NCBI RefSeq assembly: GCF_900583165.1
Contig: NZ_UTKY01000036.1
Location: 18,463-82,462, forward strand
Length of the DNA stretch: 64,000 bases
DNA from: Pseudomonas viridiflava
Lineage (GTDB): Bacteria > Pseudomonadota > Gammaproteobacteria > Pseudomonadales > Pseudomonadaceae
Direction of reading: 5' to 3'
Position numbers and translations under genes: made by a program. Shown here one piece after another: positions 40,628-49,840 of this stretch. Numbering within the stretch: the first letter of the stretch is position 1; each line of letters begins with the position of its first letter. The notes under the pieces are model-generated. The model worked only from the letters and a program-made list of their open reading frames with translations. It searched no databases and was not told the origin of the DNA.

Positions 40628-41143
40628 TTAAAAGTTGTCAGTGGAAGTGAATACGCCGACCCGAAGGCCTTCGGCAGTATAGATCTCGCGACCGTCGACG
40701 CTCACCGAACCATCGGCGATGGCCAGGTTCAGCTTGCCCTTGAGGACGCGCTTGATCTGAATGTTGTAAGTGACTTTCTTGGCAGTCGGCAGGACCTGGC
40801 CAAAGAACTTCACTTCGCCCGAACCCAGGGCGCGACCGCGGCCCGGCAGGCCTTGCCAGCCGAGGAAGAAGCCGACCAGCTGCCACATGGCATCAAGGCC
40901 CAGGCAACCTGGCATCACAGGGTCGCCTTCGAAGTGGCAGGCGAAGAACCACAGGTCCGGGGTGATATCCAGCTCGGCGACCAATTCACCTTTGCCGTAC
41001 TTGCCACCCTCTTCGCTGATATGGGTGATGCGATCCACCATCAGCATGTTCGGGGCGGGCAGTTGCGCGTTACCTGGGCCGAACAGCTCACCGCGACTGC
41101 AGCGCAGCAGGTCTTCCCGAGTAAAGGCGTTTTGTTTGGTCAT
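40628..41143 (-). CDS. fabA: 3-hydroxydecanoyl-ACP dehydratase/isomerase
   Basis: A 171-residue bifunctional hotdog enzyme that dehydrates 3-hydroxydecanoyl-ACP and isomerises trans-2 to cis-3-decenoyl-ACP, the branch point to unsaturated fatty acids. Active-site His70 and Asp84 are in [20 protein letters not shown], matching the E. coli numbering exactly. The protein starts [20 protein letters not shown]. It leads the fabAB operon. The RBS GGAGCTCGC precedes ATG. Confidence 0.98.
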   Translation of the reverse strand: MTKQNAFTREDLLRCSRGELFGPGNAQLPAPNMLMVDRITHISEEGGKYGKGELVAELDITPDLWFFACHFEGDPVMPGCLGLDAMWQLVGFFLGWQGLPGRGRALGSGEVKFFGQVLPTAKKVTYNIQIKRVLKGKLNLAIADGSVSVDGREIYTAEGLRVGVFTSTDNF

Positions 41144-41276
41144 GCGAGCTCCTCAATAATCCCATGCGGCAGGGTAGGGCAAATCTTCCCGAACCGAATG
41201 AAGCGTTCATGCCTCATGTCGGCAGCCTACACATAGACTATTGCGTTGTAGTGAAAGTCACAGCGGTAAGGTACTC

Positions 41277-41294
41277 AATGTACACTTGTTCACT
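41277..41294. promoter_or_regulatory. Putative DesT/FabR-type operator upstream of fabA
   Basis: AATGTACA-CT-TGTTCACT, an imperfect palindrome with ACA-N2-TGT at its heart, 134 bp upstream of the fabA start. On the fabA strand it reads AGTGAACAAGTGTACATT. TetR-type regulators of unsaturated fatty acid synthesis (Pseudomonas DesT, E. coli FabR) bind sites of this form. Confidence 0.6.
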
Positions 41295-41297
41295 GAA

Positions 41298-41326
41298 ATT
41301 TTAAACCGGGCCTGTTTATCGGCCCG
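41298..41326 (-). terminator. Possible weak terminator downstream of the hybrid kinase gene
   Basis: On the minus strand: CGGGCC, 8-nt loop, GGCCCG, then GTTTAAAATTT. Short 6-bp stem and interrupted T-run; about 70 bp past the kinase stop. Confidence 0.4.
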
Positions 41327-41392
41327 TTCGGGTGCCTAAGACTGCCGCACTTTCGTCTTTCACGCCAGTCGGAGTTGGCTAATGGCCCAGCG

Positions 41393-43294
41393 CTATTGCA
41401 CCCAGCGCTGCAGGATTTGCTGCAAATCCGTGCGTTTGAACGGCTTGGCCAGATAATCGTTCATTCCCGCTGCAAGACAGGCTTCGCGATCGCCCTGCAA
41501 GGCATTGGCGGTGAGGGCGATAATCGGCAGGTCGGCGCAGCCCGGTAACTGGCGAATTTGACGAGTGGCTTCATAGCCGTCGATCAGCGGTAAACGGCAA
41601 TCCATCAGGATCGCCGTAAAAATCAGGCTCTCGGCGCTGCGGATCGCTTCGACGCCGTCGATCGCCAGGCTGACTTCAAAGCCCAGGCTGCGCAACATGG
41701 CTTCGACCACGGTGCGGTTGACCGGGTTGTCTTCCACCAGCAGCACATGGCGGCCTTCCCCGGCGCTCGCTTTGCCTTCACCATCGGTGGCTTCGGCGGG
41801 CAGGCTGTGTTGGTCAATGGCCAGCGGTATCTCCAACGTGAACACCGAGCCCCGGCCTTCTTCGCTCTGGGCGCGTAGCGTGCCGCCCATGCGTTCGGCC
41901 AGAGTGCGGGCGATGGGCAGGCCCAAGCCGGTACCGCCGTAACGCCTTGAAATGGAGCTGTCGGCCTGCTGGAACGCGTCGAACATTAACTCCAGGCGTT
42001 CGGCTGAGATGCCGATGCCGCTGTCGCGAACTGTGCAGGTGAACCATACGAGCTCATGGTCCAGGGCCTGCCAATGCGGCTCGACGGTCACGGTGCCGTG
42101 CTCGGTGAATTTCAGCGCGTTGCCGATCAGGTTCACCAGAATCTGGCGGATACGCGTCGGATCGCCTTGTACCCGCAGCGTGTCCAAGCCAGAGGGCATC
42201 GACAGTTCAAGTGCCAGGCCGCGCTGCTGGGCGCTGTGCTGGAAGGCTTGGCCGCAGCTGTTGAGCAGGTCTGCCAGGTTGAACGGAATGTGCTCCAGCT
42301 CCAGCGCCGCACGTTCGATACGTGAGAAATCGAGGATATCGTTGATCACCTTGAGCAAATGCTCGGTGGACTCGGAGGCCAGCGCCGCGTACTCGGTCTG
42401 CTCCTCGGTCATCTCGGTGGTTTCCAATAACTGCAGCATGCCCAGCACGCCATTCATTGGCGTGCGCAATTCGTGGCTCATCATTGCCAGGAAGTCGGAC
42501 TTGGCATTGTTGGCGCGTTCGGCCTCTTCGCGGGTTTGGATCAACTGAGCCATGGCTTGCTGCTGTTCGCGGCTGGCATGGTTAAGGCCTTCGGCAAGGT
42601 TGTTGATATGCCGCGACAGGTCGCCCAGCTCCGAGTCATCCACAATCGGCAGCGGGGTCTTGTAGTCGCCTTGCTGGATGGCCTTCACGGCATTGCCCAT
42701 GGCGCTGATGGGTTGCGACAAACTCGCCGCCAGGCGTCGGGCCAGCAGGAAGGTAAACAGCAGGGCAAACAGCGCGAGGATGCCAGCCTTGAACAGAATC
42801 TCCTGCTGGCGCTGGCTGAACGCATCGTTGGACATGCCGACGATCACCCGCCCGAGGTAATCCGCACGGGGCGCCTTGGGTTCATTGAGGTTGTCCTGGA
42901 AAAAGTCATTGCCCAACTGAATATGTTGCAGGCGGATCGGCGCCTGGAACACTTTCACCGACAGCGAACGGTCATGTCGCTCCGATGGCTGTTCGACGTA
43001 CACCAGGATGTTTTCGCTGCTGTCCTGAATCTCCAAGAAACGCACGTGAGGCGTCGCCAGCGTGGCGCGCAACAAGCTTTCGAGCACGTCGTTGTTGCCC
43101 GATATGACCCCGTATTCGGTGGCAGGCGCCAGTTGGTTGGCGATCAGTTGGCCGGTGTGGTCCAGCTCCTGACGCAAATCCTGGATACGCACGAAGGTGA
43201 AGAAGCTGATCAACAGCAGCGTCAGCAACAGCGCCGGGCCCAAAGTGATGAGCTGGGTGCGGGTGTTGATGTCCCAACGTCGACGCAAGGTCAT
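41393..43294 (-). CDS. Hybrid sensor histidine kinase with receiver domain
   Basis: A 633-residue inner-membrane kinase. TM1 is about residues 17-36, a periplasmic domain spans about 37-167, TM2 about 168-186, then HAMP (187-240). HisKA has [14 protein letters not shown] with phospho-His274; the ATPase has [16 protein letters not shown] and [13 protein letters not shown]-terminal receiver domain holds [10 protein letters not shown] with Asp565 and Lys617. No Hpt domain is attached and no response regulator is adjacent, so the phosphorelay partner is elsewhere. Its start overlaps the periplasmic-binding-protein gene by 4 bp; with the TonB-dependent receptor this forms a three-gene operon. Confidence 0.93.
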   Translation of the reverse strand: MTLRRRWDINTRTQLITLGPALLLTLLLISFFTFVRIQDLRQELDHTGQLIANQLAPATEYGVISGNNDVLESLLRATLATPHVRFLEIQDSSENILVYVEQPSERHDRSLSVKVFQAPIRLQHIQLGNDFFQDNLNEPKAPRADYLGRVIVGMSNDAFSQRQQEILFKAGILALFALLFTFLLARRLAASLSQPISAMGNAVKAIQQGDYKTPLPIVDDSELGDLSRHINNLAEGLNHASREQQQAMAQLIQTREEAERANNAKSDFLAMMSHELRTPMNGVLGMLQLLETTEMTEEQTEYAALASESTEHLLKVINDILDFSRIERAALELEHIPFNLADLLNSCGQAFQHSAQQRGLALELSMPSGLDTLRVQGDPTRIRQILVNLIGNALKFTEHGTVTVEPHWQALDHELVWFTCTVRDSGIGISAERLELMFDAFQQADSSISRRYGGTGLGLPIARTLAERMGGTLRAQSEEGRGSVFTLEIPLAIDQHSLPAEATDGEGKASAGEGRHVLLVEDNPVNRTVVEAMLRSLGFEVSLAIDGVEAIRSAESLIFTAILMDCRLPLIDGYEATRQIRQLPGCADLPIIALTANALQGDREACLAAGMNDYLAKPFKRTDLQQILQRWVQ

Positions 43295-44220
43295 GGGCGT
43301 TTTTCTCCTTCGGCCAGTCGGGCGGCGACGCTGGCTTCATTCACCTGTTCGATCCCCAGTGAGCGTGCCACTTGCGGGTTACCCACGACTTTGAAGTGCT
43401 CCGGGTACAGCGAGTGAGGCCAACTGGCGGGCGCGTGATCCAGCAGCCGATCCAGCACGGCCAGCCAGTCGGCCTGGTCGCTGTAGGTGCTGGCCAGGCT
43501 GCCGGCGCGAACGAACCCCGCGTTAGGGCCCACCAGCGGCAGTTGCTGGGCATAACTGCTCAGTAACAAGTTTTTTGCGGTTTTGGAGTTGTACAGCTGC
43601 GGGTCGTCAAGACCGAGCAGCACGTCGCTGTTCCTGAACAAGGTTTGCAGCGGGCGGCTGTCATTAATGCTGTCCCAGCGCTGGGGCACGATTTGCAGGC
43701 CCATGGGGCCGGCGAGCTGGTGCAGTTCGGGTAACAGGAATTCACTGTCGGCGCCGTAAAGCACGCCGATACGCCGTGCCTGGGGCAGGACAGTGGCGAT
43801 CAGGTGCAGTTGGCGTTCAAGTGGAGGGTCGCTCCACAACAGGCTGATACGGGCGTGGGGTGTGGTGCCCAGGCGTTGCTGGGCCTGGAGGCGGCTGATG
43901 CGCAGTACCAGGGTTGGCGGGCCCTGGGCATCTTGCAGGCGCCAGTCGAGACCCGGCAGGTCCAGCAGGATCAGGCGTGTGCTGGCGGGCAAACGGCTGG
44001 GTGTCGGCAAATCCTTGAGCGCGGTAAAGGTGACGCGGTCTTCCGGGCGCTGTGCGGCCAGGGCCTGGGTAAAGGCTTGGACCCCGGGGCTGTCTTCGGC
44101 GGCGGTCAGCAGGATATCGGCGCTCCATGCGGGCGCGGCCAGCAGCAGGCACACCAGCAGCGCAGCGCGTCGCCAAACGTTAGAGATAAAGAACAAGGTC
44201 ATCCGTGACGAGTCGCCCAT
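43291..44220 (-). CDS. Periplasmic ABC-type substrate-binding-like protein
   Basis: A 309-residue protein with signal sequence ([20 protein letters not shown], cleavage near residue 32). The remainder is a two-lobed binding protein of the ABC_sub_bind/TrpX-like group: [20 protein letters not shown] marks the start of the lobe, and [20 protein letters not shown] and [20 protein letters not shown] mark ligand-cleft strands. No ABC permease or ATPase is nearby. It sits 1 bp after the TonB-dependent receptor gene and overlaps the hybrid kinase gene by 4 bp, which suggests it presents a ligand to the kinase. The ligand is unknown. Confidence 0.82.
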   Translation of the reverse strand: MGDSSRMTLFFISNVWRRAALLVCLLLAAPAWSADILLTAAEDSPGVQAFTQALAAQRPEDRVTFTALKDLPTPSRLPASTRLILLDLPGLDWRLQDAQGPPTLVLRISRLQAQQRLGTTPHARISLLWSDPPLERQLHLIATVLPQARRIGVLYGADSEFLLPELHQLAGPMGLQIVPQRWDSINDSRPLQTLFRNSDVLLGLDDPQLYNSKTAKNLLLSSYAQQLPLVGPNAGFVRAGSLASTYSDQADWLAVLDRLLDHAPASWPHSLYPEHFKVVGNPQVARSLGIEQVNEASVAARLAEGEKRP

Positions 44221-44221
44221 G

Positions 44222-46342
44222 TCAGAACTCTAGCTCCGCGCTGAAGTAGAGTACGTGGCGATGGTCATAGTTGTTATCGGCCCAAGTGGTCGGCTGGTGA
44301 TCGAGACGTTGTTGCAACATGCCGGCCAGCTCCACGTTGGCTTTGCCTAGGGCAATGCGCTTGGCCACCCGCAGGTCGACCCGTTCGAAACGATATTGAT
44401 TGAGCGCGTCGTCGCCATAGTAGAACAGCGCGCTGGACCAGCCTTGCCCCCATTCGCGCAACCAGCCCGCCGAGCCACTGTTGCGTGCGGTCTGCGCTTT
44501 GTCTCGCGGGTTGCTGGTGGTGGCGTCGACGTAAGCATAGGTGAGTCGCAGGCGGTCGGCGTTGCTCACGCGCCAGTCGAACTGGGATTCGGCCCCGGTA
44601 AACCGCGAGCTGTTGGCGTTACTGGCAATGTATTGGTTATTGCGCAGCGGCGAGCTGATCATGTCGGTGATTTCGTCGTAGAACACCTTCACGTCCATGT
44701 TCAGCCCGATGTCGGCAAAGAACCCGTTATAGCCCAGTTCCCGTGACTTCATCATCTCTTTGTCGAGGTTGCCCGGGCCCCGGGTCTTTACGAAGTATTG
44801 CCCACTCGTCTGGCCATAGGCCGGGGAGCTGAGGTTGGTGACACGGTAGCTCCAGTTGACATTGTTTTCGAACATGTCTGGCGAGCGGATCGCTTCGGAG
44901 TACACGGCGCGCAGGCCATGGCGGGGGTTGATCAGGTAGTTGACCGCCACCCGTGGCGTGAGCGAGTTGCCGGAGAGGCGCGTGTCTTCGTACATGGCGC
45001 CGCCCTGCAGCAGCCAATGCTCGCTGGCACGCCATTCCATCTGGCCGAACAGGCGCCAGGTGGAATCGTCCAGGGTGCCGTTGAAATAGGTGTCGGAGTC
45101 GGCACGGTCAAAGCGATAGTTCATGCCGCTGACCAGGCGCAGGCTGTCGGACAGGCTGAGGGTGTCTTGGATTTCCAGGTCGTAACGGCTTTCGCGGGTG
45201 CTCTGATCGATGTTGCCGCACACACTTTCGCTGGCACCGTTACGCCATTGCTGCAGCACCGCATTGGCCAAGGCTTGCTCGGCGGCGCTGCCGGGTGGTG
45301 CGCTGCCCTGGCTGTAGGTGTCCATATGCCGGGCCAGCAATTCGGCGTAATTGGGGTTGAGTTGCCACAATTGGGTCAACTCAGGGCTGAACGAGACCTT
45401 GGCGTCGCAGGCTTTCCAGATTTGCCGGCGCTCCCACTGTTGCGCCGAGCCCTGGATATACAGGCTGTGGTCGGGGTTGAAGTCGAAGTTCCAACGCAGG
45501 GAGCCGGCGTAGTCTTTGGCGGAGACGTCAGAATTGTCGCCGCCTTCGGTGATCCCGGCGAATACCGGTGTGTAGGTATAGGGCCGTTGGTTAGTGCCTT
45601 CCTTCGCATCCAGTTGCCAGTCGATGCTTTGCTGCGCGTTCAGCGTTTGGCTCACCGCCAGGCTGAAGCGGTTGAGGCGGCGGCTGTCACGGCGGTCGGC
45701 GCCGGCGGCGTCGCTGTCGAAGCCATCGTCCTGTTGCCCCGACAGCGACAGTCGCAAATCACCGGTTTCCCAGCCCACGCCCTGGCTGGCATAGAAGTCA
45801 CTGATGCCGCGTTCGCCACGCACCACTTTGACCCGTGTGCCCTGGCTGTTGGCGGGCGAGCGCGTAAGGATATTGACCACCGCCATCAAGGCATTGGCGC
45901 CGTAGCTGACGGTGTTGGGGCCGCGAAACACTTCGATACGCTCGATATCTTCCATGGCCACCGGGATGTCACTCCAGTCCACCGTGGCCAGGCCGGCGCG
46001 GTATACCGAGCGGCCATCGATCAACACCTGCATGCGCCGTGCATCACTGGCGCTGGTGCCGTGGTAGTTCACGGCGGCTTGGTTGCCGGTGGTATAGCCG
46101 ACCATCATCCCCGGCACCAGGCGCAGCAATTCACTGATGTCTCGCGCGCCGCTGGCCTTGATCAGTTCGCTGTCGATCACGGTCATGCTGCCGGGCACGG
46201 CAGCGGCCGATTGCTTGAGGCGCGTGGCGGTCAATACCTGGGGCAGGGGCTGGTTGTCGAGGAACAGATCATCGGCCAGCGCCGGTGCGCCGCAGATCAA
46301 CATCAACCACAGGGATGAACGGGGAGGAGGGCCCAAATACAC
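44222..46342 (-). CDS. TonB-dependent outer-membrane receptor
   Basis: A 706-residue receptor. The signal peptide is near SSLWLMLICGAPALA. The plug domain includes LPQVLTATRLKQSAAAVPGS (a TonB-box-like start), GARDISELLRLVPGMMVGY, MQVLIDGRSVYR and IERIEVFRGPNTVSYGANAL. The barrel ends YFSAELEF with a terminal Phe as required for assembly. It lacks an STN signalling domain, so it does not use a FecR/FecI route. Resemblance is to Cir/BtuB-like catecholate or vitamin receptors, but the ligand is unknown. It leads the receptor / binding protein / kinase operon. The start is GTG after AAGGCCGTTCC; a Met 13 codons later is an alternative. Confidence 0.9.
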   Translation of the reverse strand: MYLGPPPRSSLWLMLICGAPALADDLFLDNQPLPQVLTATRLKQSAAAVPGSMTVIDSELIKASGARDISELLRLVPGMMVGYTTGNQAAVNYHGTSASDARRMQVLIDGRSVYRAGLATVDWSDIPVAMEDIERIEVFRGPNTVSYGANALMAVVNILTRSPANSQGTRVKVVRGERGISDFYASQGVGWETGDLRLSLSGQQDDGFDSDAAGADRRDSRRLNRFSLAVSQTLNAQQSIDWQLDAKEGTNQRPYTYTPVFAGITEGGDNSDVSAKDYAGSLRWNFDFNPDHSLYIQGSAQQWERRQIWKACDAKVSFSPELTQLWQLNPNYAELLARHMDTYSQGSAPPGSAAEQALANAVLQQWRNGASESVCGNIDQSTRESRYDLEIQDTLSLSDSLRLVSGMNYRFDRADSDTYFNGTLDDSTWRLFGQMEWRASEHWLLQGGAMYEDTRLSGNSLTPRVAVNYLINPRHGLRAVYSEAIRSPDMFENNVNWSYRVTNLSSPAYGQTSGQYFVKTRGPGNLDKEMMKSRELGYNGFFADIGLNMDVKVFYDEITDMISSPLRNNQYIASNANSSRFTGAESQFDWRVSNADRLRLTYAYVDATTSNPRDKAQTARNSGSAGWLREWGQGWSSALFYYGDDALNQYRFERVDLRVAKRIALGKANVELAGMLQQRLDHQPTTWADNNYDHRHVLYFSAELEF

Positions 46343-46537
46343 GGAACGGCCTTGATAATTGCGGATAGCCGCCCATGTTAACTGAGGTGGGGCCTTTTGC
46401 CAGTCGTGAGACTTGCATTTACTTCACACACGCGTGGCATTTTCCGACAAGCGTGTGAATTGACACGGGGGCTGGCCGCAAGCGGGTCGCTCCGTATAAT
46501 GCCGCCATCGCCACTGGTATGGATTAACGGATTGCAT

Positions 46538-47563
46538 ATGACTGAACAGCGCCCTATCGCGGTCCTGGGAGGCGGAAGTTTTGGTACCGCCGTGGCTAAC
46601 CTGCTGGCCGAGAATGGTCATGCCGTGCGCCAGTGGATGCGTGATCCCGAGCAGGCCGAAGCGATTCGAGTGAACCGGGAAAACCCGCGTTACCTCAAAG
46701 GCATCAAGATCCATCCGGCGGTCGAGCCCGTGACGGACTTGCTCGCCACCCTCAACGAATGCGACCTGAGCTTCGTTGCATTGCCGTCCAGCGCGTTGCG
46801 CTCGGTGCTGGCGCCCCATGCTGAGCGTTTGGCCGGCAAGCTGCTGGTCAGCCTGACCAAGGGCATTGAGGCGCAGACCTTCAAGCTGATGAGCGAAATC
46901 CTTGAAGAGATCGCCCCGCAAGCGCGCATTGGTGTGCTGTCCGGGCCGAACCTGGCGCGGGAAGTTGCCGAGCACGCGCTGACGGCCACTGTGGTTGCCA
47001 GTGAGGATGAGGCGCTGTGTGAGCGCGTGCAAGCGGTGCTGCATGGCCGTACCTTCCGCGTTTACGCCAGCAGCGACCGCTTCGGCGTCGAGCTGGGCGG
47101 CGCGTTGAAAAACGTCTATGCCATTATCGCCGGCATGGCCGTAGCGCTGGGCATGGGCGAAAACACCAAAAGCATGCTGATCACCCGCGCCTTGGCCGAG
47201 ATGACGCGTTTTGCAGTGAACCAGGGTGCCAACCCGATGACCTTCCTGGGGCTGGCGGGCGTTGGCGACTTGATCGTCACCTGCTCATCGCCTAAAAGCC
47301 GTAACTACCAGGTGGGTTTTGCCCTCGGCCAGGGCTTGAGCCTGGAGGACGCGGTGACGCGTTTGGGCGAAGTCGCCGAAGGCGTCAATACCCTCAAGGT
47401 GCTCAAGGCCAAGGCCCAGGAAGCGGGCGTGTACATGCCATTGGTCGCCGGGTTGCATGCGATTCTGTTTGAAGGGCGCACCTTGAACCAGGTCATCGAG
47501 CTGCTGATGCGCGCCGAGCCGAAAACCGATGTCGACTTTATTTCCACCAGCGGTTTCAACTGA
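46538..47563 (+). CDS. gpsA: Glycerol-3-phosphate dehydrogenase [NAD(P)+]
   Basis: A 341-residue dehydrogenase reducing dihydroxyacetone phosphate to sn-glycerol 3-phosphate, the phospholipid backbone precursor. It starts [20 protein letters not shown], with the NAD(P) GxGxxG-type site. [20 protein letters not shown] and [20 protein letters not shown] carry the substrate-site Lys and Asn. The frame is open upstream but those residues lack similarity. A TATAAT at 46496-46501 is a likely -10; the only TTGACA is 29 bp before it, too far. It heads gpsA-DUF4389-sixA. Confidence 0.97.
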   Translation: MTEQRPIAVLGGGSFGTAVANLLAENGHAVRQWMRDPEQAEAIRVNRENPRYLKGIKIHPAVEPVTDLLATLNECDLSFVALPSSALRSVLAPHAERLAGKLLVSLTKGIEAQTFKLMSEILEEIAPQARIGVLSGPNLAREVAEHALTATVVASEDEALCERVQAVLHGRTFRVYASSDRFGVELGGALKNVYAIIAGMAVALGMGENTKSMLITRALAEMTRFAVNQGANPMTFLGLAGVGDLIVTCSSPKSRNYQVGFALGQGLSLEDAVTRLGEVAEGVNTLKVLKAKAQEAGVYMPLVAGLHAILFEGRTLNQVIELLMRAEPKTDVDFISTSGFN

Positions 47564-47573
47564 GGAACGCGCC

Positions 47574-47921
47574 ATGAATGATCCGAAAGCAGCCCCCAAG
47601 TACGAGTCCATTATTCTGCGCATCGTGTGGATGCTGGTGTTTGCCCTGGTGTGGCAAGTTGCGCAGTTTCTGCTGGGTGCATTGGTGATCGTGCAATTGA
47701 TTTACCGTCTGGTCTACAGCGCACCGAACCTGGGCCTGATGAATTTTGGCGACAGCCTCAGCCAGTTTCTGGCTCAGATCGGCCGTTTCGGTAGCTTCCA
47801 TACCGAACAAAAACCGTGGCCGTTCGCCGATTGGCCAACCCCACGTGCACCCGAAGGCGAAGCCGCCCATAGCGTGCCGCCAGCACCGCATCCGGCGCGT
47901 GATGAGGAGCCCAAGCTGTGA
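47574..47921 (+). CDS. DUF4389 domain protein
   Basis: A 115-residue membrane protein of the DUF4389 family. One strong hydrophobic stretch (residues 17-47) may cross the membrane once or twice; GLMNFGDSLSQFLAQIGRF follows, and the C-terminal 35 residues are Pro/Glu-rich and probably disordered. The start is MNDPKAAPKYES, 10 bp after gpsA. It overlaps sixA by 4 bp. This gpsA-DUF4389-sixA order appears conserved in Pseudomonas as I recall; no function is known. Confidence 0.85.
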   Translation: MNDPKAAPKYESIILRIVWMLVFALVWQVAQFLLGALVIVQLIYRLVYSAPNLGLMNFGDSLSQFLAQIGRFGSFHTEQKPWPFADWPTPRAPEGEAAHSVPPAPHPARDEEPKL

Positions 47922-48367
47922 AGCTCTGGGTGTTGCGTCACGGTGAGGCCGAGGGGCATGCCCGCACGGATGCTGAGCGTAATCTCACCGAGCATGGCCG
48001 TGGCGAAGTATTGCGCAGCGCCGCGCACCTGATTGGCCAGCCCATCAGCGCCATTATTGCTAGTCCTTATGTACGCGCGCAGCAAACTGCCCATCTGGTA
48101 CGTGAAGCCCTGGGCTTCGAACCAGATATTCGCACGGTGCCGTGGCTGACACCCGAGGGCAGTCCCCAGCAGGTCCTGCAGAAGCTCGACACCGATGACA
48201 ACATGCTGTTGGTCAGCCATCAGCCCTTGGTCGGCAGCCTGATCAGCTTTCTGCAGCACGGTCATCAGCGTCAGCCGCAACCGATGTACACCGCCAGCTT
48301 GGCGGAACTCGAAGGGGATTTCCCGCTGGCGGGGCTGATGAGCCTGGTCAGTGTTAAAAACCCGTAG
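47918..48367 (+). CDS. sixA: Phosphohistidine phosphatase SixA
   Basis: A 149-residue histidine-phosphatase superfamily protein. KLWVLRHGEAEGHA carries the RHG motif with nucleophile His8; SPYVRAQQTAHLV and LLVSHQPLVGSLI supply the second Arg and His. SixA removes phosphate from His in Hpt or PTS proteins. It starts with GTG inside the stop of DUF4389 (GTGA overlap), so translation is coupled. It could act on the hybrid-kinase phosphorelay, although this is only inferred. Confidence 0.93.
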   Translation: MKLWVLRHGEAEGHARTDAERNLTEHGRGEVLRSAAHLIGQPISAIIASPYVRAQQTAHLVREALGFEPDIRTVPWLTPEGSPQQVLQKLDTDDNMLLVSHQPLVGSLISFLQHGHQRQPQPMYTASLAELEGDFPLAGLMSLVSVKNP

Positions 48368-48494
48368 GGTGATCGCGGCCATGTGCAGGTTGGTTGGTCA
48401 GCCTGCCGATCGAATTTACAAATAGGCAGCGAGCGTTCCAAAACATTTCTGTGGCAGTATTAGGGGCGTAATAAAACCAATAAGGACGATCCCC

Positions 48495-48938
48495 ATGAGC
48501 GTGTGGCGCACCCAACCGAATATCGAACAACTCAACGCGATTCAGAAAAACACCATCGGTGAACTGCTGGATATTCGCTTTGAAAGCTTTGACGACGAGT
48601 CCCTGACCGCCAGCATGGTGGTCGACCCTCGTACCCATCAGCCCTTTGGCCTGTTGCACGGCGGCGCGTCGGTAGTGCTTGCAGAAAGTATCGGCTCGAT
48701 GGCCGCCTATCTGTGTATCGACCCCAGCAAGTTCTATTGCGTGGGCCTGGAGGTCAATGCCAACCATTTGCGTGGGGTGCGCAGTGGGCGGGTGACGGCG
48801 GTGGCGCGGGCGATCCATATTGGCCGCACGACCCAAGTGTGGGATATCCGCCTCACCAACGATGAGGGCAAAGCCAGCTGCGTGTCGCGCCTGACGATGG
48901 CGGTGGTGCCCCTGGGCGAGAACCCGCCGGTTCGATAG
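48495..48938 (+). CDS. Hotdog-fold thioesterase (YbdB/MenI type)
   Basis: A 147-residue hotdog thioesterase. FGLLHGGASVVLAESIGSMA holds the catalytic Glu64 typical of EntH/YbdB and MenI enzymes; CVGLEVNANHLRGV and TTQVWDIRLTNDEGKASCVS match the rest of the fold. It hydrolyses aromatic or acyl-CoA thioesters; a housekeeping or menaquinone-type role is not applicable to Pseudomonas, so the substrate is open. The RBS is AAGGACGATCCCC. Single gene, followed by two hydrolase genes after a 98-bp gap. Confidence 0.9.
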   Translation: MSVWRTQPNIEQLNAIQKNTIGELLDIRFESFDDESLTASMVVDPRTHQPFGLLHGGASVVLAESIGSMAAYLCIDPSKFYCVGLEVNANHLRGVRSGRVTAVARAIHIGRTTQVWDIRLTNDEGKASCVSRLTMAVVPLGENPPVR

Positions 48939-49036
48939 ACATGGCGTGAGTGTCATCATTCCTGGCAGTTACAGTCATTGCTGTGCTGCCCGGGGCTGGT
49001 GACAATCGATGTCTGTTTTAAATAGATGGGGCCGGT

Positions 49037-49840
49037 ATGTCGCAGCATGTGTTTTTTGCCCACGCCAATGGCTTCCCTTCGGCCACCTACGGCAAGCTGT
49101 TTGCCGCCCTGGCCCCGGAATATGCAGTGGCCCACTTGCCGCAGCACGGTCACGACCCCCGGTTTCCGGTGGATGACAACTGGCAGAACCTGGTAGACGA
49201 GTTGATCCACCACCTCGAGCTGCAACCCGAGCCGGTGTGGGGCGTGGGCCATTCCTTGGGGGGCGTGCTGCACCTGCACGCCGCCATGCGCTGCCCGCAG
49301 TTGTATCGCGGGGTGGTGATGCTCGACTCACCGGTGCTGACCCGTGCTGATCGCTGGGTGATCCGCGCGGCCAAGCGCTTCGGTTTTATCGACCGCCTGA
49401 CCCCGGCGGGGCGCACCTTGGGTCGGCGTGAAGAATTCAGTGACCTGGCCGCTGCCCGCAGCTATTTTGCCGGCAAGACCCTGTTCCGTGGCTTTGACCC
49501 GGAATGCTTCGACGCTTATCTGCAACATGGCTTGCAGCAAGTGGGCGATCGCCTGCGATTGCGGTTCGACCCGGCCACCGAAATCAGCATCTACCGGGGC
49601 GTGCCCCACACCAGCCCCGGTCAGGTGCGCCAATTGAAAGTCCCGTTGGCCGTGGTGCGCGGTCGCCAGAGTCGGGTCGTGATGCGTCACCATGCCAGCG
49701 GTGTCGACCGCCTGCCCATGGGCGAGATGCTCACCATGCCCGGCGGCCATATGTTCCCCCTTGAGCGCCCCCAGGACACCGCCACCTTGATCAAGAACCT
49801 GTTTTGCCGCTGGGAAGCCCGTGAGCGCGGTTGCGCATGA
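49037..49840 (+). CDS. Alpha/beta hydrolase (first of overlapping pair)
   Basis: A 267-residue hydrolase. FFAHANGFPSATYGKLFAAL is the oxyanion/N-terminal strand, VWGVGHSLGGVLHLH carries the Ser nucleophile, and the C-terminal MPGGHMFPLERPQDTA the His. Substrate unknown. Its stop overlaps the next gene's start by 4 bp (ATGA); the two hydrolases are only distantly similar and probably act on related substrates. The RBS is a weak GGGGCCGGT. Confidence 0.88.
   Translation: MSQHVFFAHANGFPSATYGKLFAALAPEYAVAHLPQHGHDPRFPVDDNWQNLVDELIHHLELQPEPVWGVGHSLGGVLHLHAAMRCPQLYRGVVMLDSPVLTRADRWVIRAAKRFGFIDRLTPAGRTLGRREEFSDLAAARSYFAGKTLFRGFDPECFDAYLQHGLQQVGDRLRLRFDPATEISIYRGVPHTSPGQVRQLKVPLAVVRGRQSRVVMRHHASGVDRLPMGEMLTMPGGHMFPLERPQDTATLIKNLFCRWEARERGCA

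Noticed and set aside
44798..46318. A 506-codon open frame antisense to the TonB-dependent receptor
   Set aside because: Shadow frame with no signal, domain or RBS evidence.
46461..46501. TTGACA and TATAAT upstream of gpsA as a sigma-70 promoter
   Set aside because: The two boxes are 29 bp apart, too far for one promoter; only the -10 may be real.
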